Source: an uncultured Pedobacter sp. (GTDB taxonomy: Bacteria > Bacteroidota > Bacteroidia > Sphingobacteriales > Sphingobacteriaceae). From it: a stretch of DNA of 42,209 bases. Under the pieces are notes generated by a model. It worked only from the letters and a program-made list of their open reading frames with translations, was not told the DNA's origin and did no database searches. Below, piece after piece: positions 10,001 through 17,612 of this stretch (positions within the stretch are counted from its first letter, which is position 1; each line of letters begins with the position of its first letter). The stretch spans positions 1 to 42,209 of the forward strand of contig CAMLDJ010000018.1 in NCBI GenBank assembly GCA_946478755.1, given 5' to 3'. The position numbers were made by a program, and so were the translations under genes.

Positions 10001-10395
10001 CCTATCAGGCTTTTGCATTTTACAATGGTGGACAAATTCAGAAGTGGCAAGCTGACAATAGATGGACAACGGAAAATCCAAACCCAAACGCAACTTATCC
10101 TAAGCTGGCCAGTTTGAATCAAGGAAGTGGAACCATTCAAACTTCGACCTTCTGGAACAGGGATGCAGGGTTTTTAAGGCTGAAAAATATTCAGCTTGGA
10201 TATTCTTTCGCAGGAAAGCTATTGGAGAAAATCAGTGTGGATAGGCTCCGCCTTTTTGTTAGTGGGCAAAACCTGTTTTCATGGAATAAATACTACCAGG
10301 GCTGGGATCCGGAGATGAGTCAAAATACCGGTGATAACTCTCCTTTTTATCCCATCACAAGTGTTTACACGTTTGGACTCAATGTCAAGTTTTAA
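7042..10395 (+). CDS. SusC/RagA-family TonB-dependent outer-membrane transporter with STN domain
   Basis: This outer-membrane barrel imports oligosaccharides in complex with the SusD lipoprotein, powered by TonB. The 1117 residues show a signal peptide ending near SSHAQ (residue 40) and an STN signalling domain (about 45-118, KLETFLKKLERKSGVKFIY). A CarboxypepD_reg-like domain follows (about 134-205, VRGKVVDATGKPMPGVGVKF), then the linker LNEVVVVGYGTQKK (211-224). The plug is about 225-340 (SINIRGLG, ILVDG, ILKDAASASIYGTRAANGV), and a beta-barrel ends in TFGLNVKF. The STN domain is the part expected to touch the FecR-like protein encoded just upstream. ATG 7042 is used because the other ATG, at 7038, runs into a stop within five codons. 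The SusD gene starts 24 bp after the stop. Confidence 0.96.
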   Translation: MNFKSKTFIIWCKIMKLTGIQLLLAIVFTALCMAKSSHAQEVMNKRIDINTTQVKLETFLKKLERKSGVKFIYFKNILNDATQISVDLKDEKLEDILNLLRKSHHIDYELVSDRIILSRSLESRANRADVKAVIVRGKVVDATGKPMPGVGVKFKNTSIATSTDADGAYSLSIPEYTGILEFSFIGFTTKEINIAGKSVINVELLEENQKLNEVVVVGYGTQKKVNLTGSVASISSAEIENRPITQASQALAGLASGVSVAQGSGRPGNDGPSINIRGLGTFSDAGNSPLILVDGLASSLNDVDPNNIKSISILKDAASASIYGTRAANGVILIETKRGRQGKLEVNYNNYVGWQKVTELPDFLESADYARLRNEANANVNQAAAYTPEQIEKFANGSDPDNFPNVPHLKNLLNSGSGFQTNHNLGFTGGDEKTSYLFSLGYLKQDGVVRENTYDKYNFLLNLDSKIKDKLTLNVNLAGNASRTIEPRQNDGDMMGIIRFAVRQGPIFAGKKSDGTYGFQDNYSPEAWLASESFSNYKNKFLLAGAELVWKPFSGFSLSGKAGYNYNNFKNVAYASDFIFSPTKTVGPNNLRSRNGDNSIVTLQSLAQYAKTLGKHDLNFLVGVSQEQFREDWVEGYRQNFPSNLLYTLNAGSSTGMQSFGSASEWALQSVFGRINYAFNNRYLVEVNARYDGTSRFPSKGRWGLFPSVSAGWRISEESFIKDNFAWIDNLKFRASYGELGNQNIGNYPFQNTLSLGQNYSFGGVVASGAAVTTLANSDITWETTKVADIGLDLNIFKGKLGLVVDYFSKRTSDILYQISASQVLGLNPAEVNAAEVKNTGFELQLNYQANIGQVKLGIVPNFSYVKNKVVKIAGGVQQDIGRGRFVGQSFNNIYGFIADGLFVDAADVAAYPAQPYAAAPGFVKYKDISGPEGVPDGKVDANFDRTIIGSRIPKYAYGTTLNLDYKGFDLSLLLQGLAGFQRQMGSYQAFAFYNGGQIQKWQADNRWTTENPNPNATYPKLASLNQGSGTIQTSTFWNRDAGFLRLKNIQLGYSFAGKLLEKISVDRLRLFVSGQNLFSWNKYYQGWDPEMSQNTGDNSPFYPITSVYTFGLNVKF

Positions 10396-10419
10396 TTGAT
10401 CATACTCAAGCTAAAAAAA

Positions 10420-12048
10420 ATGAAAATGAAACGATCACAACTCAATTATATAAAATTAATATTGCTCGCGGTTTTAGTCCCTGTGTTTCTCAACAGCTGC
10501 AAAAAGAATGTGCTGGATAAACAGCCGCTGGATGTCCTGTCTGATGAAACTTTCTGGAAAACAGAATCGGATGCAAACCTCGCTTTAGTGGGCTGCTACC
10601 ATACCGGAACCGGTTTCGATGGGGAAGATTTTTGGATGCCCAGATCATTATTGTATTTAGATCTTATGGCTGGTAATGGCTCAGAAAAGGAACTGATTCC
10701 TGACCGTATGACTGACGGCTCATTAGACCCCAGTTATTGGGTGCCGGGTGCTTACTGGAGAAATGCTTACCAAAAGATCACGACTTGCAATAATTTTCTA
10801 GCCCATATCAGTGACATCGGCATGGATGCCGCAAAAAAAGACATCATGATTGCAGAGATTAAGACATTGAGAGCTTATGAGTATTTAAATCTTGCTTTGT
10901 ATTTTGGGGATGTACCACTGAACCAAAAGGTGCTAACTATTGCCGAGGCAAATAGCGTGACCAGGACACCGAGGACCGAGATATATGCATTTTTGGAGAA
11001 TGAGTTAAAGGCGGCCTATCCCGTTTTACCGGGGACCCGTCCGGCTTCAGAAAATGGAAGAATCACGAAAGGCGCGGCACTTGCTATTCTTGGTCGTTTA
11101 CAACTGTTGGAGAAAAAATGGAACGATGCGGCGGCAACCTACAAAATCATCATTGATGATAAAAATTATACAGTAGATGCAAGATATAGAGAGCTATTCT
11201 GGGAATCCGGGGAGATGAGTACTGAAATCGTATTAAGCTCGCAATATCAACCGGATCTATACAACCAGGTGTTGCCCCAGTATTTGTATCCCGAAATGTA
11301 TGGAGGCTGGCACCAGTTCTCTCCATATAATGAGCTGGTTAAGGAGTTCGAATGTGTGGATGGTAAAACGATTGACACCTCACCACTCTACGATAAAAAC
11401 AATCCCTATAACAATCGTGATCCAAGACTTGATTACACCGTGCTGATCTCTGATAGAAGTTCCTTTAAAGGAGTGACATTTGTTTCCAGACCTGAGAGTA
11501 ATTCTCCTGACAGATTTAATCGTTACAACTGGAGCGGGTATTGTATCAGCAAATTTATGGACCCAGGCTTCTCCGGTAACTTGATGAATAGTGGTGCTAA
11601 TTTGCCCATTATCAGATATCCGGAAGTTTTGCTCAGTTACCTGGAAGCAAAAGTAGAATCGGGGTCGCCAATTGATCAATCGCTTTTGGATGCGACGATT
11701 AATAAAGTCCGTAGCCGCATCGCTGTAAATATGCCAGCGGTGACCACCCTAAATTCCACTGAACTAACGAAAATAATAAGACGGGAGCGACGTGTTGAAT
11801 TTGCATTTGAAGGCTTGAGGTACTTTGATATTTTGCGTTGGGGTATTGCTGCCACCGAACTCAACAGGCAATTCACTGGGATGAAGCTTACAAATGATCC
11901 TGCAAATTACCAAGCGTTTCCTGTAGATGCGGAAGGATATTTAATGTATCAAAAAAGAAATTTTGTTGCAGGCAGGAATGAGCTATGGCCGATACCTCAG
12001 ACTGAACGCGACATTAATAAGAAATTAACACAGAACAATTATAATTAA
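10420..12048 (+). CDS. SusD/RagB-family glycan-binding lipoprotein
   Basis: This surface lipoprotein is the glycan-capturing lid of the SusC porin encoded directly upstream. From ATG 10420 it has 542 residues; the frame reaches back to a TTG at 10396, but the ATG gives a clean lipoprotein signal (KLILLAVLVPVFLNSC, Cys27). Typical SusD landmarks are LDKQPLDVLSDETFWKTESDANLAL near the N-terminus, TLRAYEYLNLALYFGDVPL in the middle, and the C-terminal helices with IIRRERRVEFAFEGLRYFDILRWG. The C-terminus ends in the usual ELWPIPQTERDINKKLTQNNY. Together with SusC it defines the uptake pair of the locus. The sugar specificity cannot be read from sequence; the fucosidase neighbour suggests fucosylated glycans. 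Confidence 0.95.
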   Translation: MKMKRSQLNYIKLILLAVLVPVFLNSCKKNVLDKQPLDVLSDETFWKTESDANLALVGCYHTGTGFDGEDFWMPRSLLYLDLMAGNGSEKELIPDRMTDGSLDPSYWVPGAYWRNAYQKITTCNNFLAHISDIGMDAAKKDIMIAEIKTLRAYEYLNLALYFGDVPLNQKVLTIAEANSVTRTPRTEIYAFLENELKAAYPVLPGTRPASENGRITKGAALAILGRLQLLEKKWNDAAATYKIIIDDKNYTVDARYRELFWESGEMSTEIVLSSQYQPDLYNQVLPQYLYPEMYGGWHQFSPYNELVKEFECVDGKTIDTSPLYDKNNPYNNRDPRLDYTVLISDRSSFKGVTFVSRPESNSPDRFNRYNWSGYCISKFMDPGFSGNLMNSGANLPIIRYPEVLLSYLEAKVESGSPIDQSLLDATINKVRSRIAVNMPAVTTLNSTELTKIIRRERRVEFAFEGLRYFDILRWGIAATELNRQFTGMKLTNDPANYQAFPVDAEGYLMYQKRNFVAGRNELWPIPQTERDINKKLTQNNYN

Positions 12049-12059
12049 CATATCCATAT

Positions 12060-12089
12060 GCGTAGCTATCTTACGGTAGCTACGCTTTT
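12060..12089 (+). terminator. Intrinsic terminator after susD-like gene
   Basis: A hairpin with arms GCGTAGCTATC and GGTAGCTACGC (one G-T pair) and the tetraloop TTAC is followed directly by TTTT. It lies 12 bp after the SusD stop and 28 bp before the fucosidase start. It should end or strongly attenuate the SusC/SusD transcript, so the fucosidase is probably read at a lower level or from its own promoter. Confidence 0.8.
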
Positions 12090-12117
12090 CGGTAAATAAA
12101 CCTTTATTTTCAGATCG

Positions 12118-13890
12118 ATGACAAGAATTCCAAAAAGAACTATCTATTTTCTAATCACTTTCTTCTGCTGTTTTAGTCAGCAATCAGAAGCACAGACTAA
12201 AGTTATTAACCAGAGTTCGGTTGCCGCCATTCCACCTGTACCCGCCCGTGGTCCGGTGAACAGTTTAGCGATGGGTGATTCAAAATCCTTTGAAGAAGTC
12301 AGGTTGAACCTACCCATCGCTGCAGGCCCTTTCAAACCTACCTGGGAGTCTATCGAGGCCAATTATCCCGGAGAACAATCCTGGCTGAGGGAGGCCAAAT
12401 TTGGAATATGGGTGCATTTCGGACCTCAGGCCTCGGGTGCAAGTGGGGATTGGTATGCCCGTAAGATGTATACTCCGGGTACTCCGGCTTATAAAAACCA
12501 TCTTGAAAAACATGGACATCCTTCGGAATTTGGATATAAGGAAATCCTTCGTGACTGGAATCCCACAAAACTTGATCCGGCGAAACTTGCTAAAATATAT
12601 CAGGATGCCGGAGCCAGGTTCCTGATGATACAGGGTGTTCATCATGACAACTACGATTTATGGAATTCACGCTACCAGCCATGGAATTCAGTGAATATTG
12701 GCCCTAAACGGGACTTGATTGGAGAATGGGCGAAAGCATGCCGGGCAAACAATATCCGTTACGGAGTAACCTTTCATCATGAATATACCTGGTGGTGGTG
12801 GCAGACAGCCTTTGGAAGTGATACCGAAGGTGCAAAAAAAGGAATCTCCTATGATGGAAACCTAAGCCTTAGCGACGGGAAAGGAAAGTGGTGGGAGGGG
12901 TATGATCCACGGATGCTTTATGGAATCGATTTACGTGAGTACAAGGGGGTAGCAGAAAGATCTCATTCTCCATGGTCACCACCGGACCCTGGAATTTTCA
13001 GCAAACATCTGGACTATGCGAAGTGGTATACCAGCAACTGGGCCTTGCGTATGATGGACGTCGTGGAACATTATGACCCGGATTTTATTTATACTGATGG
13101 CACCGTCCAGGGGCCTTTTACTGGTGAGGGTACCGGTACTGGCTATAAGGCCGATGCAATGCAAAGCGTGATGGCCGACTATTATAATAAAACACTCAAA
13201 CGTCGTGGAAAGATTAATACATTCAGCATTGTTAAATTCCGCGATAAAACCAACGGCACAGTTACGACTGAGGAATTCGCGATTCCAGAAAAAATTAAAA
13301 CAAATCAACCCTGGATTGCAGAAGCACCGATTGGAGATTGGTACTATGCGCCAAATTTCACCTACGACTCGGGGATGATGATTAGGTACGTAATTGAGGC
13401 CATTGCAAGAGATGGTAATGCCGCCCTCTGTGTTTCGCTGCTCCCCGATGGTTCATTAGATGAAGGAAGCTTAAAAATGCTCAAAGAAGTAGGCGTATGG
13501 ATGCGCCGTAATGGAGAAGCCGTCTATGGGAGCAAGGCATGGAAAATTCCCGGAGAGGGCGAGATGATCAAAGGAAAGTTGAAAATGCTTCCAGGTGGCG
13601 CCCTCGGACGTCGACATGCCGAATTTAAATTCAATAATCAGGATTTCCGATTCACCGTAGGTAAAAATGGTTTGCTATATGCTTTCTGTATGACTGCTCC
13701 GGAAGCTGGGACAGAATTGAAGATCAAATCACTAGGCAGCGCTCAATCCTATTTAGGTAAATCAATCAAGAAGATAAGCCTGCTTGGTTATAAAGGTAAA
13801 TTAGTATGGAAGCAACAGGCCGATGGTCTGGTAGTAACCTGCCCTTCCCAAATGCCGTATGCAACCTCAGTGGTATTCAAAGTTGAGTAA
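12118..13890 (+). CDS. Alpha-L-fucosidase, glycoside hydrolase family 29
   Basis: This exported exo-enzyme removes terminal alpha-L-fucose by the retaining mechanism. The 590 residues begin with a signal peptide (cleavage near SEAQ, about residue 26). The GH29 barrel is recognised by WLREAKFGIWVHFGPQASG, the histidine-rich RFLMIQGVHHDNYDLW, YGVTFHHEYTWWWW and EHYDPDFIYTDG. In the last phrase Asp327 occupies the position of the family nucleophile. A C-terminal beta-sandwich follows to the end at VVFKVE. The general acid/base varies within the family and I did not assign it. The placement after SusC/SusD implies action on fucosylated host, plant or algal glycans. The gene appears intact, but a foreign-looking reading frame begins right after its stop. 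Confidence 0.9.
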   Translation: MTRIPKRTIYFLITFFCCFSQQSEAQTKVINQSSVAAIPPVPARGPVNSLAMGDSKSFEEVRLNLPIAAGPFKPTWESIEANYPGEQSWLREAKFGIWVHFGPQASGASGDWYARKMYTPGTPAYKNHLEKHGHPSEFGYKEILRDWNPTKLDPAKLAKIYQDAGARFLMIQGVHHDNYDLWNSRYQPWNSVNIGPKRDLIGEWAKACRANNIRYGVTFHHEYTWWWWQTAFGSDTEGAKKGISYDGNLSLSDGKGKWWEGYDPRMLYGIDLREYKGVAERSHSPWSPPDPGIFSKHLDYAKWYTSNWALRMMDVVEHYDPDFIYTDGTVQGPFTGEGTGTGYKADAMQSVMADYYNKTLKRRGKINTFSIVKFRDKTNGTVTTEEFAIPEKIKTNQPWIAEAPIGDWYYAPNFTYDSGMMIRYVIEAIARDGNAALCVSLLPDGSLDEGSLKMLKEVGVWMRRNGEAVYGSKAWKIPGEGEMIKGKLKMLPGGALGRRHAEFKFNNQDFRFTVGKNGLLYAFCMTAPEAGTELKIKSLGSAQSYLGKSIKKISLLGYKGKLVWKQQADGLVVTCPSQMPYATSVVFKVE

Positions 13891-13891
13891 G

Positions 13892-14305
13892 CATCGATAT
13901 CAGGCCTGGCCAAATGGAATCACATTAAACGATGTGGGGACAATTCAAAATGTTACCTGTGGCCAAAGCAATGGCTCAATAACAGGTATTCAGGTATCAG
14001 GGGCAACGCAGTATCAATGGTTTGATCAATCGGATCAACTCATAGCTACTACTACCGATCCAAACCTAAGGGATGTCAAAGCAGGAAGTTATTACCTTGT
14101 TGCTGCCAATTCCAGCTGCAAAAAAGCAAGCCAACTGTATACGGTTGGAGGAGATGTAGCTGTGGTAGTGAATAATGATCATGTTCAGATTGACCAAACC
14201 ATTGATACTGCTAGCCCATCCGACAATTCCGTTTTGCCTTTCCGACCTGCTGGAATCGAACAAATCAAAGCCGCACCGTCAGTTAACCCGGAAGGCCAAT
14301 TTTAA
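13892..14305 (+). pseudogene. Orphan Ig/SprB-repeat-like fragment
   Basis: Directly after the fucosidase stop, another frame stays open for about 137 codons without a credible start; the nearest ATG (13859) lies inside the fucosidase gene. The translation has the form of one Ig-like/SprB-type repeat as found in large surface proteins of gliding Bacteroidota: NVTCGQSNGSITGIQVSGAT, QYQWFDQSD, then LRDVKAGSYYLVAANSSCKK. A proline- and serine-containing tail ends at 14305. I infer a piece left from a larger adhesin-like gene by deletion, or a former C-terminal extension of the fucosidase cut off by a frameshift. The first is favoured because the fucosidase ends at a normal place. Confidence 0.5.
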
Positions 14306-14432
14306 TCTGAGCAACACTTAGACCGGCATATGGAAATTTAATTTCTAAATTCAGTATGATTTTGACAATCACCACGAATACCCAATAAAGAAAATTCTTC
14401 TTTTTATTTATCTTGCAGCTTTTTAAACCATT

Positions 14433-15488
14433 ATGAAAATTGTAACGCTGATCCTGGTATGCCTAAGCTTCCAGTTTACCGCTCTGGCCCAGGAGGCCGA
14501 ACTGGGTATTAAAATTGAGCAGGAACCGACTGAATGGGCACATTTTCTAAAAAAAAAGAAAAACCATCAAATCAAAAAACAGGTATTCCTGATATCGAGC
14601 TTAAGTTCAGGCTACAAACCCGATACCATTAACATCGAATATTATGATCCTCAGGGCGATCTCAGTCGCGTAATCAGATTTTCAAATCAAAAACGGACAA
14701 GCATATCCGTATATGAAACCAGCAAAGACAGAAAAGTTACCAAATGGCGCACCAACTACTTAAAAGATAAAACAGCCTCAGTAAGTACCCATGCTTTTCA
14801 CGCTAACGGTAAACAAGCATGGTCTAAAAGTGCCGAAATCAATTCCAAAGGTGATACCACATCGCGGGCATTGACAGCCTTTAAATACAACAGTAAACAG
14901 CAGCTGATTGAACGGGCTGAGCAGATAAGAGGTATTACCACCACAAAAAAAAACTATATCTACGCCGGTAACCATGTAGTGAAACTGGTAACCAGGCCAG
15001 AAGGAACAATCTGGTACGAATATGTTTACAATGCAGAACAGCTCCCAATCAAAAAAGAACAGCACCAATCCGGATCCTGGGGCACTGCAGTTACCAAAAG
15101 CTTTAACTACACTTATCAAAACGGGCTGATGGCAACTGAACGCTATACAGATGCAGACGGAGATAAAAAAGATACTGAAGTCAGTTATACCTATGATGCC
15201 GCGGGAAGAACCAAAAGCTTCAGGGCCGTACGCGATACCCTGTTCCGCGAGGTAAGTTTCGAATTTTCAGGACCACTGCTCAAACAGATCAATGTAAAAG
15301 GAAATACTGCCAGAGGCTTTACGCGCGAATACTTTATCAATATCGGCGCACCTTATACCGAAAAGAACCTGCCAATTGTATACCGCCAGGATTTTGATTA
15401 CGATGATCAGGGTAACCTTATCCGGTCGGCCCAATTTTTAGACGGGATTAAATACCTGCAAATGGATTATCATCTCGAATATTACTAA
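14433..15488 (+). CDS. Secreted protein of unknown function with YD-like repeats
   Basis: The 351 residues start with a clear signal peptide (MKIVTLILVCLSFQFTALAQ). The rest is rich in Tyr, Lys and Asp and contains weakly repeated beta-hairpin phrases such as LTAFKYNSKQQLIERAEQ, VSYTYDAAGRTKSF and DFDYDDQGNLIRSAQF. These resemble YD/RHS repeat units, but there is no RHS core, toxin domain or self-cleavage motif, so it is not a polymorphic toxin. Such proteins are common and uncharacterised in Sphingobacteriales and are probably periplasmic or surface beta-sheet proteins. It stands alone; a degenerate box TATCTTG lies about 20 bp upstream of the ATG. Confidence 0.75.
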   Translation: MKIVTLILVCLSFQFTALAQEAELGIKIEQEPTEWAHFLKKKKNHQIKKQVFLISSLSSGYKPDTINIEYYDPQGDLSRVIRFSNQKRTSISVYETSKDRKVTKWRTNYLKDKTASVSTHAFHANGKQAWSKSAEINSKGDTTSRALTAFKYNSKQQLIERAEQIRGITTTKKNYIYAGNHVVKLVTRPEGTIWYEYVYNAEQLPIKKEQHQSGSWGTAVTKSFNYTYQNGLMATERYTDADGDKKDTEVSYTYDAAGRTKSFRAVRDTLFREVSFEFSGPLLKQINVKGNTARGFTREYFINIGAPYTEKNLPIVYRQDFDYDDQGNLIRSAQFLDGIKYLQMDYHLEYY

Positions 15489-15537
15489 AATTCCGATTCA
15501 AAACCCTGGATACTCATGCTCATTAATAAAGTTCTCA

Positions 15538-15826
15538 ATGTTGTTTGATGCAAAGAACCGTAAGCTCATAATAAATGGAAACGCGATAAACCTGACCGGA
15601 ACCGAAACCCCGGGTATTGCATATTTTTGCATCTTCTCCAAACGAAACCATAGAGCGAAGCAGGCTACAAAAAGACATATGGGAGGATGAAGGTGTTATA
15701 GTAGGCCGCAGCCTTGATATGTTCATATCAAAACTTAGAAAAAAAAAATTGGAACCTGATCCCAATATCAACATTGTTGTTACACGTGGCAAAGGATATA
15801 CACTTGAAATTAGCTCTTCCTTATAA
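15538..15826 (+). pseudogene. Response-regulator DNA-binding domain, frameshifted relic
   Basis: Two overlapping frames together spell one OmpR/PhoB-type winged-helix domain. The first runs from ATG 15538 (MLFDAKNRKLIINGNAINLTGTET). After a one-base shift near 15615, the second continues with HIFASSPNETIERSRLQKD, IWEDEGVIVGRSLDMFISKLRKKK and the terminal VVTRGKGYTLEISSSL. This is the C-terminal half of a response regulator; the receiver domain is missing. The match to the family is strong, so the gene is a decayed remnant rather than a functional small protein. A sensor-kinase relic that could be its partner lies at 22446-22700. Confidence 0.75.
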
Positions 15827-16058
15827 CGAGAGTTACCATGTTGGTGTTTTTATGGGTTTGGTTTTTTGGGATATATAGGACATACGGGCGGAGACCCCGG
15901 GGTAGGTTCGATGATGTTTTTTGAACCAAAGTTAACTTTTCTTTATATGCCGATGGCGAAGCATGTGTTTCATGCTGAAAGGTTACACCTAATCCTTTCA
16001 GTATCTGTTTTACCAGACTGCTTTGCTTATCGGGGATATTGATGGTCAACTTTTCCAT
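15810..16058 (-). CDS. Small protein of unknown function, antitoxin-like N-terminus
   Basis: The 82 residues start MEKLTINIPDKQSSLVKQILKG, a pattern seen in many small Bacteroidota proteins with a ribbon-helix-helix-like or antitoxin-like beginning. The second half (from about residue 55, LRPYVLYIPKNQ) looks less conserved and may be the product of a frameshift or a replaced end. Its 3' end overlaps the regulator relic on the other strand by 17 bp. A TAAATTTG box sits exactly 4 bp before the ATG. No toxin partner is seen next to it. It may be an expressed but solitary antitoxin-like protein, or a decaying gene. Confidence 0.5.
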   Translation of the reverse strand: MEKLTINIPDKQSSLVKQILKGLGVTFQHETHASPSAYKEKLTLVQKTSSNLPRGLRPYVLYIPKNQTHKNTNMVTLVIRKS

Positions 16059-16062
16059 AAGT

Positions 16063-16070
16063 CAAATTTA
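16063..16070 (-). promoter_or_regulatory. Putative -7 promoter box, TAAATTTG
   Basis: On the minus strand TAAATTTG matches the Bacteroidota -7 consensus TAnnTTTG and ends 4 bp before the ATG of the small gene at 16058. Such spacing would give a leaderless or nearly leaderless mRNA. No convincing -33 element was found. Confidence 0.4.
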
Positions 16071-16280
16071 CAAATATTTACATACTAACCAGCTTGACTA
16101 GCAAAATCCATGATAAGTGTTGATTTCCGGTAAATACTGGTTTTCCTTAGATATTAACATTTGGCATCTTTCGATAGCGGTTTCTTCCAGCAATTGATCT
16201 TCATATGCTTTTCGTTGTGGAATAATAAATGAATGCTGGCAAGTAATTTGCTTGGAAATTAGTATACATAATAGTATTGA

Positions 16281-16288
16281 TATCTTTG
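16281..16288 (+). promoter_or_regulatory. Putative -7 promoter box, TATCTTTG
   Basis: TATCTTTG matches TAnnTTTG, 42 bp before the ATG of the antitoxin-like gene at 16331. No clear -33 box was found at the usual spacing, so this is a suggestion only. Confidence 0.3.
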
Positions 16289-16330
16289 AATTTTATTATC
16301 TATTTAAATTGAATTCACATCTTTGTATAG

Positions 16331-16612
16331 ATGAAATCGGTAGAGAACATAGCTGCAACTTTTCCTAAAGAGCTTTTCTGGGATGTAAACATGTCTCGGT
16401 TAGATATTCAGGAGGATAAGGATCTAATAATCCCAAGGGCACTTTATGCTACTACTGAAAATACATTTCCTGAGGATATCAGCCGTTTAGAGCGGCTTTA
16501 TAAGCGCAGTGAAATTGTTGAGGAACTTAAATCTACAAAAGAACGTATTAGTAATAAGGTTTGTACTATGGTAGCACAACGCTATCACGTAAAGCACTTT
16601 TCTAGGTACTAG
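16331..16612 (+). CDS. AbiE-type antitoxin-like protein (DUF6922-like)
   Basis: The 93 residues fit the small DUF6922-like proteins encoded directly before AbiEii/AbiGii nucleotidyltransferase toxins: FPKELFWDVNMSRLDIQEDK, then LIIPRALYATTENTFPEDI, LERLYKRSEIVEELK and the end MVAQRYHVKHFSRY. In intact loci such a protein is the presumed antitoxin of a type IV-like pair. Here the frame is intact, but the toxin that should follow in overlap is broken (16609-16767), so it is probably an orphan antitoxin. Its last 15 codons are almost the same as a second copy at 21408-21452. Confidence 0.65.
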   Translation: MKSVENIAATFPKELFWDVNMSRLDIQEDKDLIIPRALYATTENTFPEDISRLERLYKRSEIVEELKSTKERISNKVCTMVAQRYHVKHFSRY

Positions 16613-16691
16613 CGGCTGCTATTTCAGCAGAGTTAATCGAGACTATCATTGAACTTCAGAGCCTTTCAAATCTTAAAAATGCGGTATTAAC
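16568..16691 (+). repeat. Diverged direct repeat, copy A (AbiE antitoxin/toxin junction)
   Basis: These 124 bases align without gaps to 21408-21531. They cover the end of the antitoxin, the overlapping toxin start and the first toxin helix. Runs such as CACAACGCTATCA and GTAAAGCACTTTTC are identical, while third codon positions differ, so these look like two related toxin-antitoxin loci rather than a recent duplication. Confidence 0.75.
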
Positions 16692-16767
16692 TGTTTCCAT
16701 TTTGGAAACAGTTCAAAAAGAAGGTAACAGAAATGTAAAACGTAAACCAGAATTCAATTGCCTGTAG
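16609..16767 (+). pseudogene. AbiEii-like toxin, 5' remnant (copy A)
   Basis: The frame overlapping the antitoxin stop reads 52 codons: AAAISAELIETIIELQSLSNL, then a change to unrelated sequence (VSILETVQKEGNRNVKRKPE) and a stop at 16765. The first part corresponds to the first helix of the AbiEii nucleotidyltransferase relic at 21452. In that copy the likely start codon is GTG overlapping the antitoxin TAG; here the same position reads GCG, so the start is lost as well. The GGT-kinase-like core and the DxD residues are missing. The remaining bases up to 16890 show only short frame scraps. Confidence 0.5.
16689..16713. repeat. Perfect inverted repeat inside the toxin relic
   Basis: AACTGTTTCCA and TGGAAACAGTT face each other across TTT, giving an 11-bp perfect stem exactly where the AbiEii similarity stops. 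It may mark a deletion or insertion junction. It has no T-run, so it is not a convincing terminator. Confidence 0.5.
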
Positions 16768-16890
16768 GAGTTTTTTACTATGTTATCAAAATTGGTGAAG
16801 ATGCCAGGCAATTTCTGGAAGTCTGACTTTATTGCGGTAGCGCATTATGTATGATTCCATACTGACATATCCTACAACAAACATTTATCA

Positions 16891-17238
16891 TTACAATTGC
16901 TGAATTTCAGTTTCAGAAATAGATCTTGTGGGAAGCTGGCCGAGTAGGGCTAAGTGGATTTCGTCCTGCTTGCTGGGGTTGATAAGTCTCGAACAGTACT
17001 CGCTGCCGTCAGGATGGCAAAAGCTGATCAGAACGCGTTCGCTTGGATGGTCTATATCCGGCAGAAATGAGAGTTCGTGATATAGGTTGGCGTAGATGGT
17101 TTTGATGTCTTCATGTTTTGGAAGGATGAATAGTATTTCGTCTCTTCCACGATCAAAATTGCTTTTCACGATCCAGTTTTCCTGACCATAATGTGTCTGA
17201 AGGTTTCTTTGAAGTTGCGTTTTATAGGGGTGTTTCAT
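16891..17238 (-). CDS. Protein of unknown function, 115 residues
   Basis: The reading frame starts with MKHPYKTQLQRNLQTHYGQE and runs to IQQL without signal peptide or membrane segment, so it is cytosolic. The protein is rich in charged residues and contains FDRGRDEILFILPKHEDI and RVLISFCHPDGSEYC. I do not recognise the family. Its translation reads like a real, compact alpha/beta protein, and it lies alone between the toxin relic and the MazG gene, transcribed in the opposite direction to them. Confidence 0.55.
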   Translation of the reverse strand: MKHPYKTQLQRNLQTHYGQENWIVKSNFDRGRDEILFILPKHEDIKTIYANLYHELSFLPDIDHPSERVLISFCHPDGSEYCSRLINPSKQDEIHLALLGQLPTRSISETEIQQL

Positions 17239-17612
17239 GCTTGGTTTGGTCTGCGTTGCTAAGATATAATTTTATTTAAAGCATTGGGGTGTTGTGGTAA
17301 ATTCTGAGATAAATAAACAACCGGCCTGGCTCGCAGGGGTATCATATCCATTCCCGAAAATCAATACTGTTACTCCCTGTTGCGGCTATGAAAATGTGTC
17401 TAGCAATTAACTGTATATATTGTCTAAAAGAAGGTTGAATGTTATATATGGAGCTAATAATATTAAACATATGCATGTTCAGAAAAGCGTCCGAACGCCT
17501 TCGGCCCCACTAGCCAGAAGTTCCTCCGCAATTTAAAAGTCAACCGAGAGGAGGTAGGATAAAAGAACTTCGCCATATTTTTACTAATTTCATCGATATT
17601 TTAACGAACCGC
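17239..17612. other. Intergenic region upstream of the MazG cassette
   Basis: This 374-bp stretch separates the divergent genes starting at 17238 (minus) and 17613 (plus) and should hold both promoters. A TATCTTAG sequence on the minus strand near 17260 is a weak -7 candidate for the left gene. For the right gene no TAnnTTTG box is obvious; the sequence GAGGAGG near 17550 is too far from the ATG to be its ribosome site. I see no gene or RNA here. Confidence 0.4.

Noticed and set aside
14433..15488. Possible Rhs/polymorphic toxin because of YD-like phrases
   Set aside because: No RHS core, no toxin domain, no immunity gene; only a short secreted beta-repeat protein.
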